Shown here in pieces: positions 7,451-17,830 of a stretch of 64,000 nucleotides of DNA. Position numbers and translations under genes: made by a program. How positions within the stretch are numbered: the stretch's first letter is position 1; every line of letters starts with the position of its first letter. Location of the stretch: NCBI GenBank assembly GCA_964444125.1, contig CAYUFB010000002.1, forward strand, positions 9,869 through 73,868, in the 5' to 3' direction. The DNA comes from CAYUFB01 sp964444125. Its GTDB lineage: Bacteria; Patescibacteriota; Dojkabacteria; B142; JAFGMG01. Under the pieces are notes generated by a model, which was given only the letters and a program-made list of their open reading frames with translations, had not been told where the DNA came from and did no database searches.

Positions 7451-9625
7451 TCAAACGAGTTCCAGTCTGGCATATTCTTTGGCTAGTTCTTTGATCCCGG
7501 AAGCGAATTTGATTCTGATAATCTCATCGTCAATGTATATTACTTCGCCAATGCCAAAATATTCACTTCTTACACGAGAGCCTTGGCATATATCTAGAGT
7601 GTCATAATAAGACGAGGTCTCCTCCTCTTCTTGTATATAACCAAAACTAGAACTAACTGGCTTGCAGTCTTCAATGTATTCAATTAAACCTTCTGGAATC
7701 TCGTCGATAAATCTAGAACGAAGCATGTCTTGATAGCTTCCCATATAACTTCTACGGCTTGCGTATGATAAATATAGTTTCTTTTTGGCCCTGGTAAATG
7801 CAACATACGCAAGCCTTCTCTCCTCTTCCAGTTCGTCAGGGTCAGCGTAACTTCTTGAATGTGGAAAAATATTCTCTTCAAGACCACATACAAAGACATA
7901 GTCAAACTCTAAACCTTTGGCAGCATGAATAGTCATCAAAGTCGCCTTGTTGGTTGATGTATCTTTGTCAGCTTCCTTTGCCTGTTCTTCAAGAAGTGAG
8001 ATGTCTTCTAAGAACGATTCGATCACATCTGAGGCAATTTCACCTTTGTATTTGACAGAAATATTTACAAATTCCTTGATATTCTCAATCTTGGACAGAC
8101 TTTCTTCACTTTTGTCGTTGTACTCTTCAAGAAGATTGCTTCTTTCTAATACTCCTTTTAGAAAATCGACTAAATCCATGGTCTTCAAATTCGCGCGAAG
8201 GGATAAAATCAGGTTTGTGAAGCCTTCGATTTTCTTTAATTGGCTTGCCGATAAAAAGAGTCGAAGAGAATCTATGTCTTTAGCTTCAAGCGCCTCGAAG
8301 ATTGATAATCCTTGTTGGGATGAATACGCAGTCAAATTCGTAAGCAAAATATTACCAATCCCACGTCTTGGTGTATTGATTATCCTTTTTAATGAAACAT
8401 TATCTTTGGGATTTGCGATAAGTCTGATATAGGCAAGGATGTCTTTGATTTCTTTCCTATCATAAAATCTGACATTTCCGACAATCTTGTAAGGGATCTG
8501 ATGACTGATCATTGCTTCTTCGAGAATTCTTGATTGTGCATTTGTTCTATACAAAATGGCAATATCATTTATATCTGATAATTTCTTGATCATCTGGGCA
8601 ATATTTACTGCTTCAGACCTATCGTCTGGTGCTTCGTATACAGAAATTAGATCACCATTATCATTGTCCGTCCAGAGTTTTTTCTTTTTCTGTCCTTTAT
8701 TGTAAGAGATTACCTTGTTTGATGCTTCAAGTATTGTCTTAGTTGATCTGTAATTTTGCTCTAGCTTGATTGTCTTGACCTCGTCATAGTCGTTTTCAAA
8801 GTTTAGTATGTTTTTGATATCTGCTCCTCTCCACTTATAAATACTTTGTGCGTCATCGCCCACAACAAAGATATTCTTCCTTTTTGATGCAAGAAGCTTT
8901 GCGAAAGTGTATTGAGCGTAATTTGTGTCTTGATATTCGTCAATTAGGATATACTTGAATAGTTCCTGATATTTCTCCAATACTTCCGGGGTTTGCTGAA
9001 AAAGAATAATTGTCTTCATTATCAAATCGTCAAAATCTAATGCTTGATTGGATTCTAGGGTTTTTTGATACTCAGGATAAATCTTGGAAATCATTTCTTG
9101 GAATAGTCCTGTAGCGTACATTTTGTAACCATCTGATGTGATAAGCTCGTTTTTTGCAGATGAAATTGTATTGAGCACTGCTTTTGGCGGGAACTTTTTG
9201 ATATCGACATCCAGCCTTTTTAGGATTTCTCGTATAATAGATTTCTGATCAGTTGGATCGTATATCGTGTAACTTGAGTCAATACCTATGTGATAGCCAT
9301 CGATTCTTAAGATTTTGGCACAAATAGCATGAAAAGTTCCCGCCCAGAATAACGTCTTAGACGTTACAATGCCGGCATTCTGACCTGAAGACAATTCTTT
9401 TGCTATTCTGTTTTTGATTTCTGTAGCGGCCTTGTTGGTAAATGTCACAGCAAGAATCTCTTCTGGCCTGGCAAGTCCAGAGGAGATTATATAGGCAATC
9501 CTTTGGGTTAGAACCTTTGTCTTGCCGCTACCTGCGCCAGCAATAACTAGTACTGGGCCTTGTGTTGTAGTGACCGCTTCAAGCTGTTTTTCGTTTAATT
9601 GAGTTTGAGAATTTGTATTTTGCAT
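7451..9625 (-). CDS. pcrA: UvrD/PcrA-type superfamily 1A DNA helicase
   Basis: A 3'-5' DNA helicase for repair and replication-fork maintenance. Helicase motifs in order are the Q-motif LNEKQLEAV, Walker A GAGSGKT (residues 30-36), motif II LIDEYQDTN, motif III GDDAQSIYKWRGAD, motif IV QNYRST, motif V TIHAAKGLEFDYV and motif VI AYVAFTRAKKKLYL. The C-terminal tail around FGIGEVIYIDDEIIRIKF matches the PcrA/UvrD Tudor-like tail that binds RNA polymerase. The 724-residue length is normal. It is transcribed divergently from the transglutaminase gene. Confidence 0.94.
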   Translation of the reverse strand: MQNTNSQTQLNEKQLEAVTTTQGPVLVIAGAGSGKTKVLTQRIAYIISSGLARPEEILAVTFTNKAATEIKNRIAKELSSGQNAGIVTSKTLFWAGTFHAICAKILRIDGYHIGIDSSYTIYDPTDQKSIIREILKRLDVDIKKFPPKAVLNTISSAKNELITSDGYKMYATGLFQEMISKIYPEYQKTLESNQALDFDDLIMKTIILFQQTPEVLEKYQELFKYILIDEYQDTNYAQYTFAKLLASKRKNIFVVGDDAQSIYKWRGADIKNILNFENDYDEVKTIKLEQNYRSTKTILEASNKVISYNKGQKKKKLWTDNDNGDLISVYEAPDDRSEAVNIAQMIKKLSDINDIAILYRTNAQSRILEEAMISHQIPYKIVGNVRFYDRKEIKDILAYIRLIANPKDNVSLKRIINTPRRGIGNILLTNLTAYSSQQGLSIFEALEAKDIDSLRLFLSASQLKKIEGFTNLILSLRANLKTMDLVDFLKGVLERSNLLEEYNDKSEESLSKIENIKEFVNISVKYKGEIASDVIESFLEDISLLEEQAKEADKDTSTNKATLMTIHAAKGLEFDYVFVCGLEENIFPHSRSYADPDELEEERRLAYVAFTRAKKKLYLSYASRRSYMGSYQDMLRSRFIDEIPEGLIEYIEDCKPVSSSFGYIQEEEETSSYYDTLDICQGSRVRSEYFGIGEVIYIDDEIIRIKFASGIKELAKEYARLELV

Positions 9626-9679
9626 TTTGACGGTGATAGTTTAACACGAATTTTATTAAACGTTTTCTTTTATCTCTGC

Positions 9680-9685
9680 TAAAAT
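9680..9685 (+). promoter_or_regulatory. Extended -10 of a leaderless transglutaminase promoter
   Basis: TG-C-TAAAAT ends six bases before ATG 9692. The octamer GCTAAAAT and its spacing to ATG recur at 5534 and 63188. Confidence 0.55.
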
Positions 9686-9691
9686 GATTTC

Positions 9692-11485
9692 ATGCGAAAA
9701 AAATATTTTGTAACAATCTTGATCGTTGCTTTCGGATTTCTTTTTTTTACCTCCCAGAAGGCTTTTGCCAAGTTTGAAACTACTATTACAAGAGAATATT
9801 ATCTTCAAGACGACTTCTCCGTTATGGTCAAAGAGACAGAAGTGATCAAAAATAATACTTCTAATTTATATGTTCCAGGCGGAGCCAAAAAGGATTTTGA
9901 AATATTGGCAATTGAAACTGGTAATCTGGATAATCCCACAATATTACAAAAGGCACTAGATAGTTTATCAATAAAAGCCAATGGTCAAAACATCTCATAT
10001 ACTTCAAAAATACAAAAGGATATTGCTTCAATTTCTACAAATTTTCCTGCTGCTGTATCTCCAGGCGGTAGTGTGACATTTGTGATGGAATATAGACATC
10101 CTGGAATGCTTGAGACAAATGGTGCTCTAAAGGATTTTTTCGTCAATGGGTTTGCTGTAAATAGCACTTTTGAGGATGCTTCAAACTCAACAAACTATGA
10201 AACCTTGGTGTTTGTTCCAATTAATTATCCTGATATAAATTTTATTAACCTGTCTTATCAAGAAAGGCAATCTGGAAATTACAAAGTCTACTCTTTTTCA
10301 AAAGAAGATATGCTTGGCAATTATCTTTGGATCCAGTTTGGAAGAACTCAATATTACAAATTCGAGATAATTCAAAACATCAAAAAGTCAGAAAGATTAA
10401 ATACAGGTAATTTGAACCGCTATGAGATCGTAATTCCAAGAAATATTATGACTGCTGATATTGATCAAAAAATATACTATGAAGCTATCACGCCTGAACC
10501 AGAGTGGATAAAACAAGATAGTCAAGGAAATTTGATAGCAAGTTTTAAATTAAAAAGTAATTTTGATGGCAATATCACCATAAAAGGATATGCTTCGATA
10601 AACAAGGTGAATGATTTGGAAATAGCCAATTTCGGTAATTTGTCCGAGATAGGTGGCGAAATGAATAGTTATTTGGCAAAAGCTGATTATTGGGAAGTAG
10701 ATCATCCAACAATTCAAAATCAGGCAAAGGTTTTGAAGTCTTCAAACACCGATATTGCTAAACTTGTGCTTGATACCTATAATTTCGTCATCGACAAGAT
10801 AGATTATTCAGATGTCAAAAGATTTGGATTAAATGAGAGACAGGGCGCAGTAGCAACTTTGCAAGGAGGGGCGGCTGTTTGTATGGAATATTCTGATTTA
10901 TTTTTAACATTGATGAGAGCGCAAGGTGTGCCTGCTAGAGCTGCTTTTGGTTATGGTTATGACCCAAAGTCTTCGTCAGATACACAAGAGAGCCACCAAT
11001 GGGTAGAAATTTATGCCCCAAAAATAAAGCAATGGGTGGCTGTAGATGTAACCTGGGGTGAAAATGGGCCAGCGTTGATTGGTGGAGATATGAATCATTT
11101 CTACACACACGTAGCTTCAATTTCTCCAAATGAGCCACCTGCAATAGTTAGTGTTGGCTATGGAATACTTGATCTGGAAGTTGCAAACTACAATATCGAG
11201 GTAATTGAAAGCCTCCCTGAAGGGCAATATACCCTCCAAGAGGATTTACTTGTCAGATACAAATTTCAAGATGAATCTTTATCAGATAATTTATCAGGAC
11301 TGTTAAGATCAAAAGTCGAAGCTACTTATTCAAATCTACTTAATCGCCAAAAGCTAAGTCTTGATCAGATACTTGCCCTGTTTTTTGTAGCCATGCTCGT
11401 TTTGATCGCAGCTTTGATATTGTTTGCTACAATCCAGAAGATTAGAAAAAAAGTTTCTAAATCTGAGTTAGAACAATTGCAATAA
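9692..11485 (+). CDS. Secreted, C-terminally anchored transglutaminase-like protein
   Basis: It has an N-terminal signal peptide (about residues 1-26, cleaved after AFA), a long extracellular region, a transglutaminase/protease core and a C-terminal membrane helix (about 563-585) followed by a basic tail. The catalytic triad is intact: C397 in AAVCMEYSD, H435 in SHQWVEIY and D452 in AVDVTWG. Such proteins cross-link or cleave proteins or peptidoglycan peptides at the cell surface; the substrate is unknown. The start has a leaderless-type -10 six bases upstream. The 3' end overlaps the reconstructed end of the EamA pseudogene on the other strand by about 29 bases. Confidence 0.87.
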   Translation: MRKKYFVTILIVAFGFLFFTSQKAFAKFETTITREYYLQDDFSVMVKETEVIKNNTSNLYVPGGAKKDFEILAIETGNLDNPTILQKALDSLSIKANGQNISYTSKIQKDIASISTNFPAAVSPGGSVTFVMEYRHPGMLETNGALKDFFVNGFAVNSTFEDASNSTNYETLVFVPINYPDINFINLSYQERQSGNYKVYSFSKEDMLGNYLWIQFGRTQYYKFEIIQNIKKSERLNTGNLNRYEIVIPRNIMTADIDQKIYYEAITPEPEWIKQDSQGNLIASFKLKSNFDGNITIKGYASINKVNDLEIANFGNLSEIGGEMNSYLAKADYWEVDHPTIQNQAKVLKSSNTDIAKLVLDTYNFVIDKIDYSDVKRFGLNERQGAVATLQGGAAVCMEYSDLFLTLMRAQGVPARAAFGYGYDPKSSSDTQESHQWVEIYAPKIKQWVAVDVTWGENGPALIGGDMNHFYTHVASISPNEPPAIVSVGYGILDLEVANYNIEVIESLPEGQYTLQEDLLVRYKFQDESLSDNLSGLLRSKVEATYSNLLNRQKLSLDQILALFFVAMLVLIAALILFATIQKIRKKVSKSELEQLQ

Positions 11486-12363
11486 CAATGATCAATATAG
11501 AAACTACCTTCTGAGTGAGTATTTTTTCTGGAGATATCTTCTTTGCTTATTTTAGGCAAGAATACTGTCAAAAACACCCCAATAACAAGTACGAAAACTG
11601 GTTGGATGCCAAGGACGATATTTACTAAAGCCATTGGGGCTATTGTTAATGCATAATTATAGGACAAAATAGCAAAGGTATTGAGTGATTGATTCACAAT
11701 ATTTATTGAAAAAGCCTTCGCCTTATAAATTTGTGTGATTGATATAAACGTGTCTCTGACATTTTTGACAAACAAGATAAATCCAAGAAACACCAAAAAG
11801 TATCCAACATTTTGCCAAAAGGAAACTACCACAAAAGGGTTGTTATTCGAGACAAGTTTGAAAATTAGAGAATTAAATGCAAGCATCAGAGAAGAAAACG
11901 TCATCATCAAAAGCACCTCAAGTTTTATCTGTGGAATTTTTTGTGAAAGATCTAAACTTATCCCTACTACTCCAATTATTATTAATATGAAGGCAAAGAT
12001 TTGCACTAAGGTTAACGATTCGTTGAAAAAGATTTTGCCAAGTATATAGATAAATAGTGTGCTTAATTAAAACATTGGTACAATAATCGAAGGGTCCGTC
12101 TTTTTAAGAGCTAACATATAAGGCAATACGGCAAGAGGATAAAGTATGCCTCCAAAGATAACAAGAAGTATTTCGGTAATTTTTAGCTCAAAGACAGAAG
12201 TGTTGATGAAATACAATATTGGTATTGAGAAGATACTGATCATGCACATGAAAGGAATCGTAACGACGATATTTCTCCCTTTGATATATTTATCAATGAA
12301 TACTTTGTCTAAATGGTTTGTAACCGCCCAAAGAAATGGAGCGAGTAATGAAAAAAACAACAT
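11457..12363 (-). pseudogene. EamA/DMT-family transporter, broken by an in-frame stop and a frameshift
   Basis: Reading from ATG 12363, the frame gives multi-helix EamA sequence up to VPMF, then TAA at 12067-12069. It continues in the same frame with LSTLFIYILGKIFF and typical EamA helices from 12066 on. EamA proteins usually have Gln at this place (FQLS), so CAA to TAA is the simplest cause. Near the 3' end a run of six A (11522-11527, minus strand) breaks the frame. With five A the protein would continue KILTQKVV and a last hydrophobic helix to TAG at 11457-11459. Two independent lesions argue for a pseudogene, although a sequence error at the A-run is possible. An intact homologue lies at 37119. 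Confidence 0.8.
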
Positions 12364-12381
12364 AATAATTACGTTAAAAGA

Positions 12382-14100
12382 TTACATCTTCTCGACAGTT
12401 CTGATGCCCATTAAATCAAGTCCCCTCTGAAGTACGATAGAAACTGCTTCTGTAAGCATGAGCCTAGCGTCCCTGGTATTTTGGTCTTCTGCTTTGATAA
12501 CTTGGAGGTTTTTGTAAAAACTATTAAACCTGGTTGAAAGCTGCAAAAGATAGGTGGCGATTATGTTTGGACTATAATCTCGACTGGCATTTTCAACGAT
12601 TTCAGAAAATCTTTCCAAAGTTTTGAGTACGTTTATTTCATAATCACTTGTAAGGTATCTTTCTAAATTTACTTCATAGTTGTAGTTTCCAGCTTCTTTG
12701 AGAATTGATTTGGCTCTTGCATAGGTATATTGAACATAAGGTCCAGAATCTCCTTCGAAATTTACACTCTCGTCTAGATCAAATGCAAGATATTTGAAAG
12801 GACTGATTTTCAAGAAAGAGTATTTCACTGCTCCAACGGCAATCGTTTCTGCAACTTCGTCAATGTTTTCAACTTTGCCCTTCTCTCTTACTATTGGCTT
12901 GATCTTGGCAACAGCTTGATTAAGTACATCATTTCCGAGAATTACTTGGCCTTTTCTTGAAGACATCTTGCCCGATTTCAGACCTACAAATTCGTAAGCA
13001 TTATGATACTGTTTATCCTTGAACTGCTCAGGCCAAAGAAGCTCTTTAACTTTGAAAGTGACCTTGAAAAAGCTAATTTGTTCGACAGCTACATTATGCA
13101 CATGAAGATCCACAATGCCATATTCATTGTTTTTTATAACTGCAAGTCCAAGCTCTTTGCCTTCATATGTCGGAAGTCCTTGTGAATTAATGAAAACCCT
13201 TGTATCTAAGCCATATTTTGCACCATCAAATACAATAGCTCCTTGGCTTTTGGTTAAAATCTTTGCTTCAAGCGCTTTTGAAATGGCATCTTGCACAAAT
13301 GGCAATGTCTCTGATTCCATATACTCTCTTTCAAATGTCGTATATACTCTCTCGTATATTTCGTGAAATTTCTCCAAACTCCAGTCTTTTCCAATTCTCC
13401 AAAGTTTATTAATTTCTATGTCTTCTTGAGAATATATTTTTTCATTTATAGCTTTGATTTCAGCTTGAGCATTATCGTCTTCCTCAAAAGCCGTAGCACC
13501 TTGGGTATAGCATTTCCCAAGAAGTGCTACTTTTTCGTCTGCGCTTTGAGGATATTGGTCTTCAGGAACTTTTATAAACGCCCAAAGACATTTTGCTATA
13601 TGCATGCCTACATCTCCTTGATAATTCACACGAATAACTTCTGCTCCTTGGGCCTCAAACAATCTAACTAGAGATTCCCCCAGGATGATATTTCTCAAAT
13701 GGCCAATATGAAAAGATTTGAAAGGGTTGGGATGAGCAAATTCGACCATTATTCTTTGACCTTTGAGTCTCTTATTGTCACCAAAAGACTCCTTGTTTTC
13801 TAATATCTTCGAGATCACCTTTACAAAGCTAGCATTATTCTGCTTGAAATTGATAAATCCCGGGCCAGCAATATGAGTATCAAGTCCTAAGTTTTGAGTG
13901 TCAAGTTTATTTACAACCATTTTGGCAATATCAGGTGGGGATTTTTTTATCTCTTTTGATAGTTTCATTGCTACATTCGTAGCCCAATCACCGTGGGATT
14001 CATTTTGGGGCCTTTCTAGGTGAATGTCTTTTGGCTCAATAGTAATATCATATATATCTTTGAGGGCTTTTGAAATTGATTTTTGAATTGTCTCTTTCAT
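12382..14100 (-). CDS. argS: Arginyl-tRNA synthetase
   Basis: A class I synthetase charging tRNA-Arg. It shows the ArgS N-terminal tRNA-binding domain (NESHGDWATN, GPGFINF), the catalytic signature HIGH at 131-134 within PNPFKSFHIGHLRN, QGDVGMH, the KMSSRKG signature, and the DALR anticodon-binding domain with family ending GLDLMGI. ATG 14100 is preferred to the in-frame TTG one codon upstream; this gives 572 residues. A perfect inverted repeat GTTAAG-N7-CTTAAC sits 17 bases upstream. Confidence 0.95.
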   Translation of the reverse strand: MKETIQKSISKALKDIYDITIEPKDIHLERPQNESHGDWATNVAMKLSKEIKKSPPDIAKMVVNKLDTQNLGLDTHIAGPGFINFKQNNASFVKVISKILENKESFGDNKRLKGQRIMVEFAHPNPFKSFHIGHLRNIILGESLVRLFEAQGAEVIRVNYQGDVGMHIAKCLWAFIKVPEDQYPQSADEKVALLGKCYTQGATAFEEDDNAQAEIKAINEKIYSQEDIEINKLWRIGKDWSLEKFHEIYERVYTTFEREYMESETLPFVQDAISKALEAKILTKSQGAIVFDGAKYGLDTRVFINSQGLPTYEGKELGLAVIKNNEYGIVDLHVHNVAVEQISFFKVTFKVKELLWPEQFKDKQYHNAYEFVGLKSGKMSSRKGQVILGNDVLNQAVAKIKPIVREKGKVENIDEVAETIAVGAVKYSFLKISPFKYLAFDLDESVNFEGDSGPYVQYTYARAKSILKEAGNYNYEVNLERYLTSDYEINVLKTLERFSEIVENASRDYSPNIIATYLLQLSTRFNSFYKNLQVIKAEDQNTRDARLMLTEAVSIVLQRGLDLMGIRTVEKM

Positions 14101-14116
14101 CAAAAGTTATTAATAC

Positions 14117-14135
14117 GTTAAGATTGAAACTTAAC
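14117..14135. promoter_or_regulatory. Inverted repeat upstream of argS
   Basis: GTTAAG, seven bases, CTTAAC form a perfect 6-base palindrome in the pyrG-argS gap. It has no adjoining T-run in the argS direction that would make it a terminator. It may be an operator or an mRNA 5' hairpin; no function is shown. Confidence 0.3.
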
Positions 14136-14172
14136 CGTATCTTACAAAAAAAATGCCAAAAACGCCAGTAAA

Positions 14173-15852
14173 TTAAGCTATTTTGATATTTTCTATTGCT
14201 ACTTTGACAAACTCCACAAAAAGAGGATGAGCAGATAACGGTGTTGATTTGTACTCAGGATGTCCTTGAGTTGCGACAAAAAATGGATGAATTTTTTTTG
14301 GCAATTCGATAAATTCAACAAACATTCCATCGGGGGATTTCCCAGAAAAAATCATACCAGCTTTCTCAAGTTGCCCTTGATAATCATTATTGAACTCAAA
14401 TCTATGTCTGTGTCTTTCCTCAACTATCCCCTTTTTCTTGTCTGCAAAAGCTTTGTGTTTATCATAGATACTATAGACATAGGAATCTTTATTTAAGACG
14501 CAAGGGTATGTTCCTAGTCGCATTGAGCAGCCATCGCCCTTAATTACTTGATATTTCGGATCAAAAGGAATTGAGTGAATAATTTTGTTTTTGGATTTTG
14601 GGTTGTTCTCTTCTGTATCAGCGTCTTTGATCCCAACAACGTTTCTGGCAAATTCAACTGTCGCAAGTTGCATACCATAGCATAGACCAAGATAAGGAAT
14701 CTTATTTTCCCTTGCGTATTTGATAGCTTTTAGTTTGCCTGAGACTCCTCTTGAACCCCAACCAATTGGGACAATTATCCCATCAACATCAGATAGTAGA
14801 GAACTAATATTTTTTTCTTGCTTGTCAGAATTGATGTATTTCAACTCTATCTTGGAATCATTTGCGATAGCACCGTGCTTAATGGCTTCGATTAATGCAT
14901 AATATGCATCAGTTAAGCTTGAGTCTCCTGTCCCAAAGTATTTTCCGACAATTGCAATATTTACCTTTTTCTTTTTGGGTTTAAGCCTTTTTGCAACAAA
15001 CTTCTCCCAGGAGGAAAGTTTGATTTCTTTAAATTTTAATTTGAAGTTGGTCAAAAGCTGTTTATCAAGTCCTTGTTTTTGAAGATGTAGTGGAACCAAG
15101 TGGATGTCCGGCAAGTTTTCATTGGAGAAAACGTTTTTTGGGTCAATGTGAAATTTCATTGCGAACTTGTACTTGCGTTGAGTGTCAATCGGAAGCTCAC
15201 TTCTAACAACGAGGTAGTCAATATTTATGCCCATGCTCATTAGTTCTCTGATACCCAATTGGGCTGGTTTCGTTTTAGGTTCACCAATATGAGCTGGTAC
15301 TGGTACGTATGTGACATGAACGTGCGCAACGGGCTGAGTCAATCCCAGGATTCTTGCCGCTTCATAATACAACCCGTTATTATTTTCGTACTCCCCTACT
15401 GTGCCGCCAAGTTCAACTACCACAAAATCAGCATTGGTCTTTTTGGCGGCACTTCTGAACCTCTCTAGTATTTCGTTTACAATGTGTGGGATTGGTTCGA
15501 CGTCTTCTCCGTCATATTCCATTCTTCTTTCTTTGTTGATGACAGTTTGGTATAACTGTCCCATCGTCATGAAATTGTCGTGCCCGACTTTTTGATCCAA
15601 AAATCTTTCGTAATTCCCTAAATCTTGGTCTCCTTCTAGACCATCAAAACACAAAAACGGATCTCCGTGCTCAATAGGATTAATAGTTCCAAAATCAACA
15701 TTTAAATTATTTTCACATTTAATTGGACATACATTATAGCCATGTTTCTTAAGAAGCATTGAGATTGAAGCTGCTGTAACCCCTTTGCCAAGTGCACTTA
15801 TTACTCCACCGGACACAAAAATATATTTCACCTGCTTATTTGCTTTAGGCAT
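14173..15852 (-). CDS. pyrG: CTP synthase
   Basis: It converts UTP, ATP and glutamine to CTP. The synthetase half has the P-loop GGVISALGKG (15-24), the Mg-binding region GDQDLGNYERF and VELGGTVGEYE. The glutaminase half has the nucleophile C391 in LGLCYGMQ and the HPEYKSTPLSAHPLF block with catalytic His and Glu. The normally conserved stretch after the P-loop (usually KIDPYLNVDPGTM) reads KCENNLNVDFGTIN and the following HGEVFV reads HGDPFL, so this is a divergent form, though key catalytic residues appear kept. The 559-residue length is normal. It is upstream of argS on the same strand, 72 bases apart. Confidence 0.93.
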   Translation of the reverse strand: MPKANKQVKYIFVSGGVISALGKGVTAASISMLLKKHGYNVCPIKCENNLNVDFGTINPIEHGDPFLCFDGLEGDQDLGNYERFLDQKVGHDNFMTMGQLYQTVINKERRMEYDGEDVEPIPHIVNEILERFRSAAKKTNADFVVVELGGTVGEYENNNGLYYEAARILGLTQPVAHVHVTYVPVPAHIGEPKTKPAQLGIRELMSMGINIDYLVVRSELPIDTQRKYKFAMKFHIDPKNVFSNENLPDIHLVPLHLQKQGLDKQLLTNFKLKFKEIKLSSWEKFVAKRLKPKKKKVNIAIVGKYFGTGDSSLTDAYYALIEAIKHGAIANDSKIELKYINSDKQEKNISSLLSDVDGIIVPIGWGSRGVSGKLKAIKYARENKIPYLGLCYGMQLATVEFARNVVGIKDADTEENNPKSKNKIIHSIPFDPKYQVIKGDGCSMRLGTYPCVLNKDSYVYSIYDKHKAFADKKKGIVEERHRHRFEFNNDYQGQLEKAGMIFSGKSPDGMFVEFIELPKKIHPFFVATQGHPEYKSTPLSAHPLFVEFVKVAIENIKIA

Positions 15853-15987
15853 TTGGCTACAATAAAAATTAGAGGGATTTTTGGTTTAAGTGATATTAGA
15901 ATAGTTAAGAATAAATGTCCAGGAAAAATTATTTTTTTGCCACTTTTTTGCACCAACTAAGTTAAGACAAGTATATATCAAGCATGT

Positions 15988-15993
15988 TAAAAT
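15988..15993 (+). promoter_or_regulatory. Extended -10 of a leaderless promoter
   Basis: TG-T-TAAAAT ends six bases before ATG 16000, the start of the frameshifted membrane protein. Confidence 0.5.
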
Positions 15994-15999
15994 ATTTGT

Positions 16000-17803
16000 A
16001 TGCCAAAAGACGAAATCTTAAAAAATCAATTGAACAAAAAAAGACAATTAGAACTTGAAAACGAAAAAAAGGACGAAGAGAGAGAGATAGATAGGACAAA
16101 AGATATGCTTGATGAAGCACTTGATAACCTTGAATTTAAGAAAAAAAACTCCAAGCCACAAGGCAAAATTGCCAAATTGAAACACTGGTGGTTGCAAAAA
16201 AGTTTAAAGCAAAATTTACTTATTTTAAGCGCATTTGCTTTATCCCTTCTCTTGTTATTTGTTTTCTTTATATATATTTGGTGGACAGGCAAAGATGCAA
16301 TACTCTTTAAGTCAACACTAGAAGGCAAGGTCTATGATAGATACGAAAAAAACATTGAAGATGTATCAATTAGCATTGATGGGAAATATAAGACAAAAAC
16401 AAACAGCAAAGGAGAGTTTGAGATAAAGGGTCTAGATAACGGAAAAGTAAAGGTCTTGTTAGAAAAAAAACGGATATGAGCCAGTAGAAAGAAGTATTGC
16501 TATAGGGCGATATCGAACATATAGAGAATTCGAAATTGTTGAGCTTCCCAAAGGAAGTATCAAGGCAGTTTTAAATATGCCAGAGGGATTTGATCCTGCA
16601 CTTGTAATTATTGAAATTGGCGGAAAAGAGTACGTAATCGAAGATGAGAATATAACAATTGATAATTTGTATAAGGGTAATTATGAACTCATAATCAAGT
16701 CTCCTGAGTTTGTAGATATCAGACAAGAAGTAGAGATCAAGGCTGGTGAAAATGACTTAGGCATAATTGATCTAACCCCTGCAGCAGATATTGTAGCGGA
16801 TATATATGATTGGACAACAGATAGGACTCTTGCAGAAATCAAGTTTGAGGGGATCGATAGAGAGTATAAATTCAAAGACGAGAAATTTATTATTGAGGAT
16901 TTTGAGGATATTGATAATCTTTTTGCCCTAAAGTTTGGGGCAAATGGATATATTGATAACAGAATAGAAAGAAGAATTGTATTGGGCCTAAATGATATTG
17001 GCAAGATCTATTTATATCCGGATCAAGATTTATATACAATTAGCAAAACAGGGAGATTGGCTGGATTAAAGATGGATTTAAGTAGCACCAATATTACAGC
17101 GATAAGCGTAGACGAGATATCTGCCATTGATCCAGCGAATATCAAATTTGTTCATAACAACATCTTGTATAGATATGACAAAAAAACTAATCAGCCCCAA
17201 AAAATCAATGAATACAAAAGAGGTTTGATATACCTCAATAATACTTTTGAGACTATACTGGAAGTAGTTGATGATAGTGGAGAGTACTTAGTATATAAAA
17301 ATGCATCCGACAAAGTTTTGACAAAATTTGAAAAATTGCCAACAAATGTATTAGTCTCAGATGATGGAAGATTTGCTTATTTTTCTTTTGAGGGAGATAT
17401 GATAGCGGGTCTTTATCAGGTTGCTTTAGAGTATGGAACGACAAGACAATTAATTGATCAGGAAATTGATCTGATTGCTATTGACCAAAAGGGAGAACAG
17501 ATTATTTATAATCAAGCTGGCAAAATTTATAATTACAATACAAGAATTTTCAAATCTTCTGCAATAGATGCCCCCTCATCGTCAAAAGCAGTGTATGCAA
17601 ATAACAAATGGTACATTCTGACAGGTGATAGTGTTGTAATAATGGAAAATAATTTCAGAGCTATTGATAGCTTGGATTTATCACATAGCATTGATTCGAT
17701 AACACTTCAAGGTGACTTATTGGTATTAAAATCGACTAATCAAATATATCTGATTAACACTGCTAATCCAAATATTATACAAAGCATTTTGTTTAATATT
17801 TGA
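16000..17803 (+). pseudogene. Membrane protein with PEGA/carboxypeptidase-like repeats and a beta-propeller-like region, frameshifted at an A8 run
   Basis: The first part (16000-16479) encodes a charged coiled-coil N-terminus, one membrane helix (about residues 71-93) and the start of a carboxypeptidase-regulatory-like beta domain, then stops. The second part (up to TAA 17803) continues this domain in another frame, with further repeats of the same type and a C-terminal repetitive beta-rich domain. If the A8 run at 16463-16470 had seven A, the frame would join seamlessly as LEKNGYEPVERSIAIG and give about 600 residues. Sequence error, recent mutation, or slippage on A8 restoring the frame are all possible. 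No enzyme motif is seen; it is probably an extracytoplasmic sensor or scaffold. Confidence 0.72.
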
Positions 17804-17830
17804 TAATAAAGCTTATCTTTGTAGTATAAT
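17800..17830 (+). promoter_or_regulatory. dnaG promoter
   Basis: TTGATA at 17800-17805 and a perfect TATAAT at 17825-17830 are separated by 19 bases. The -10 abuts the TTG at 17831, so transcription would start at about 17837, inside the longest reading frame. This favours the downstream TTG 17855 as the true start. Confidence 0.55.

Noticed and set aside
7947..8432. 161-residue plus-strand frame inside the helicase gene
   Set aside because: It is a shadow of pcrA; its composition (Ser/Arg/Leu rich) and lack of a start signal argue against a gene.
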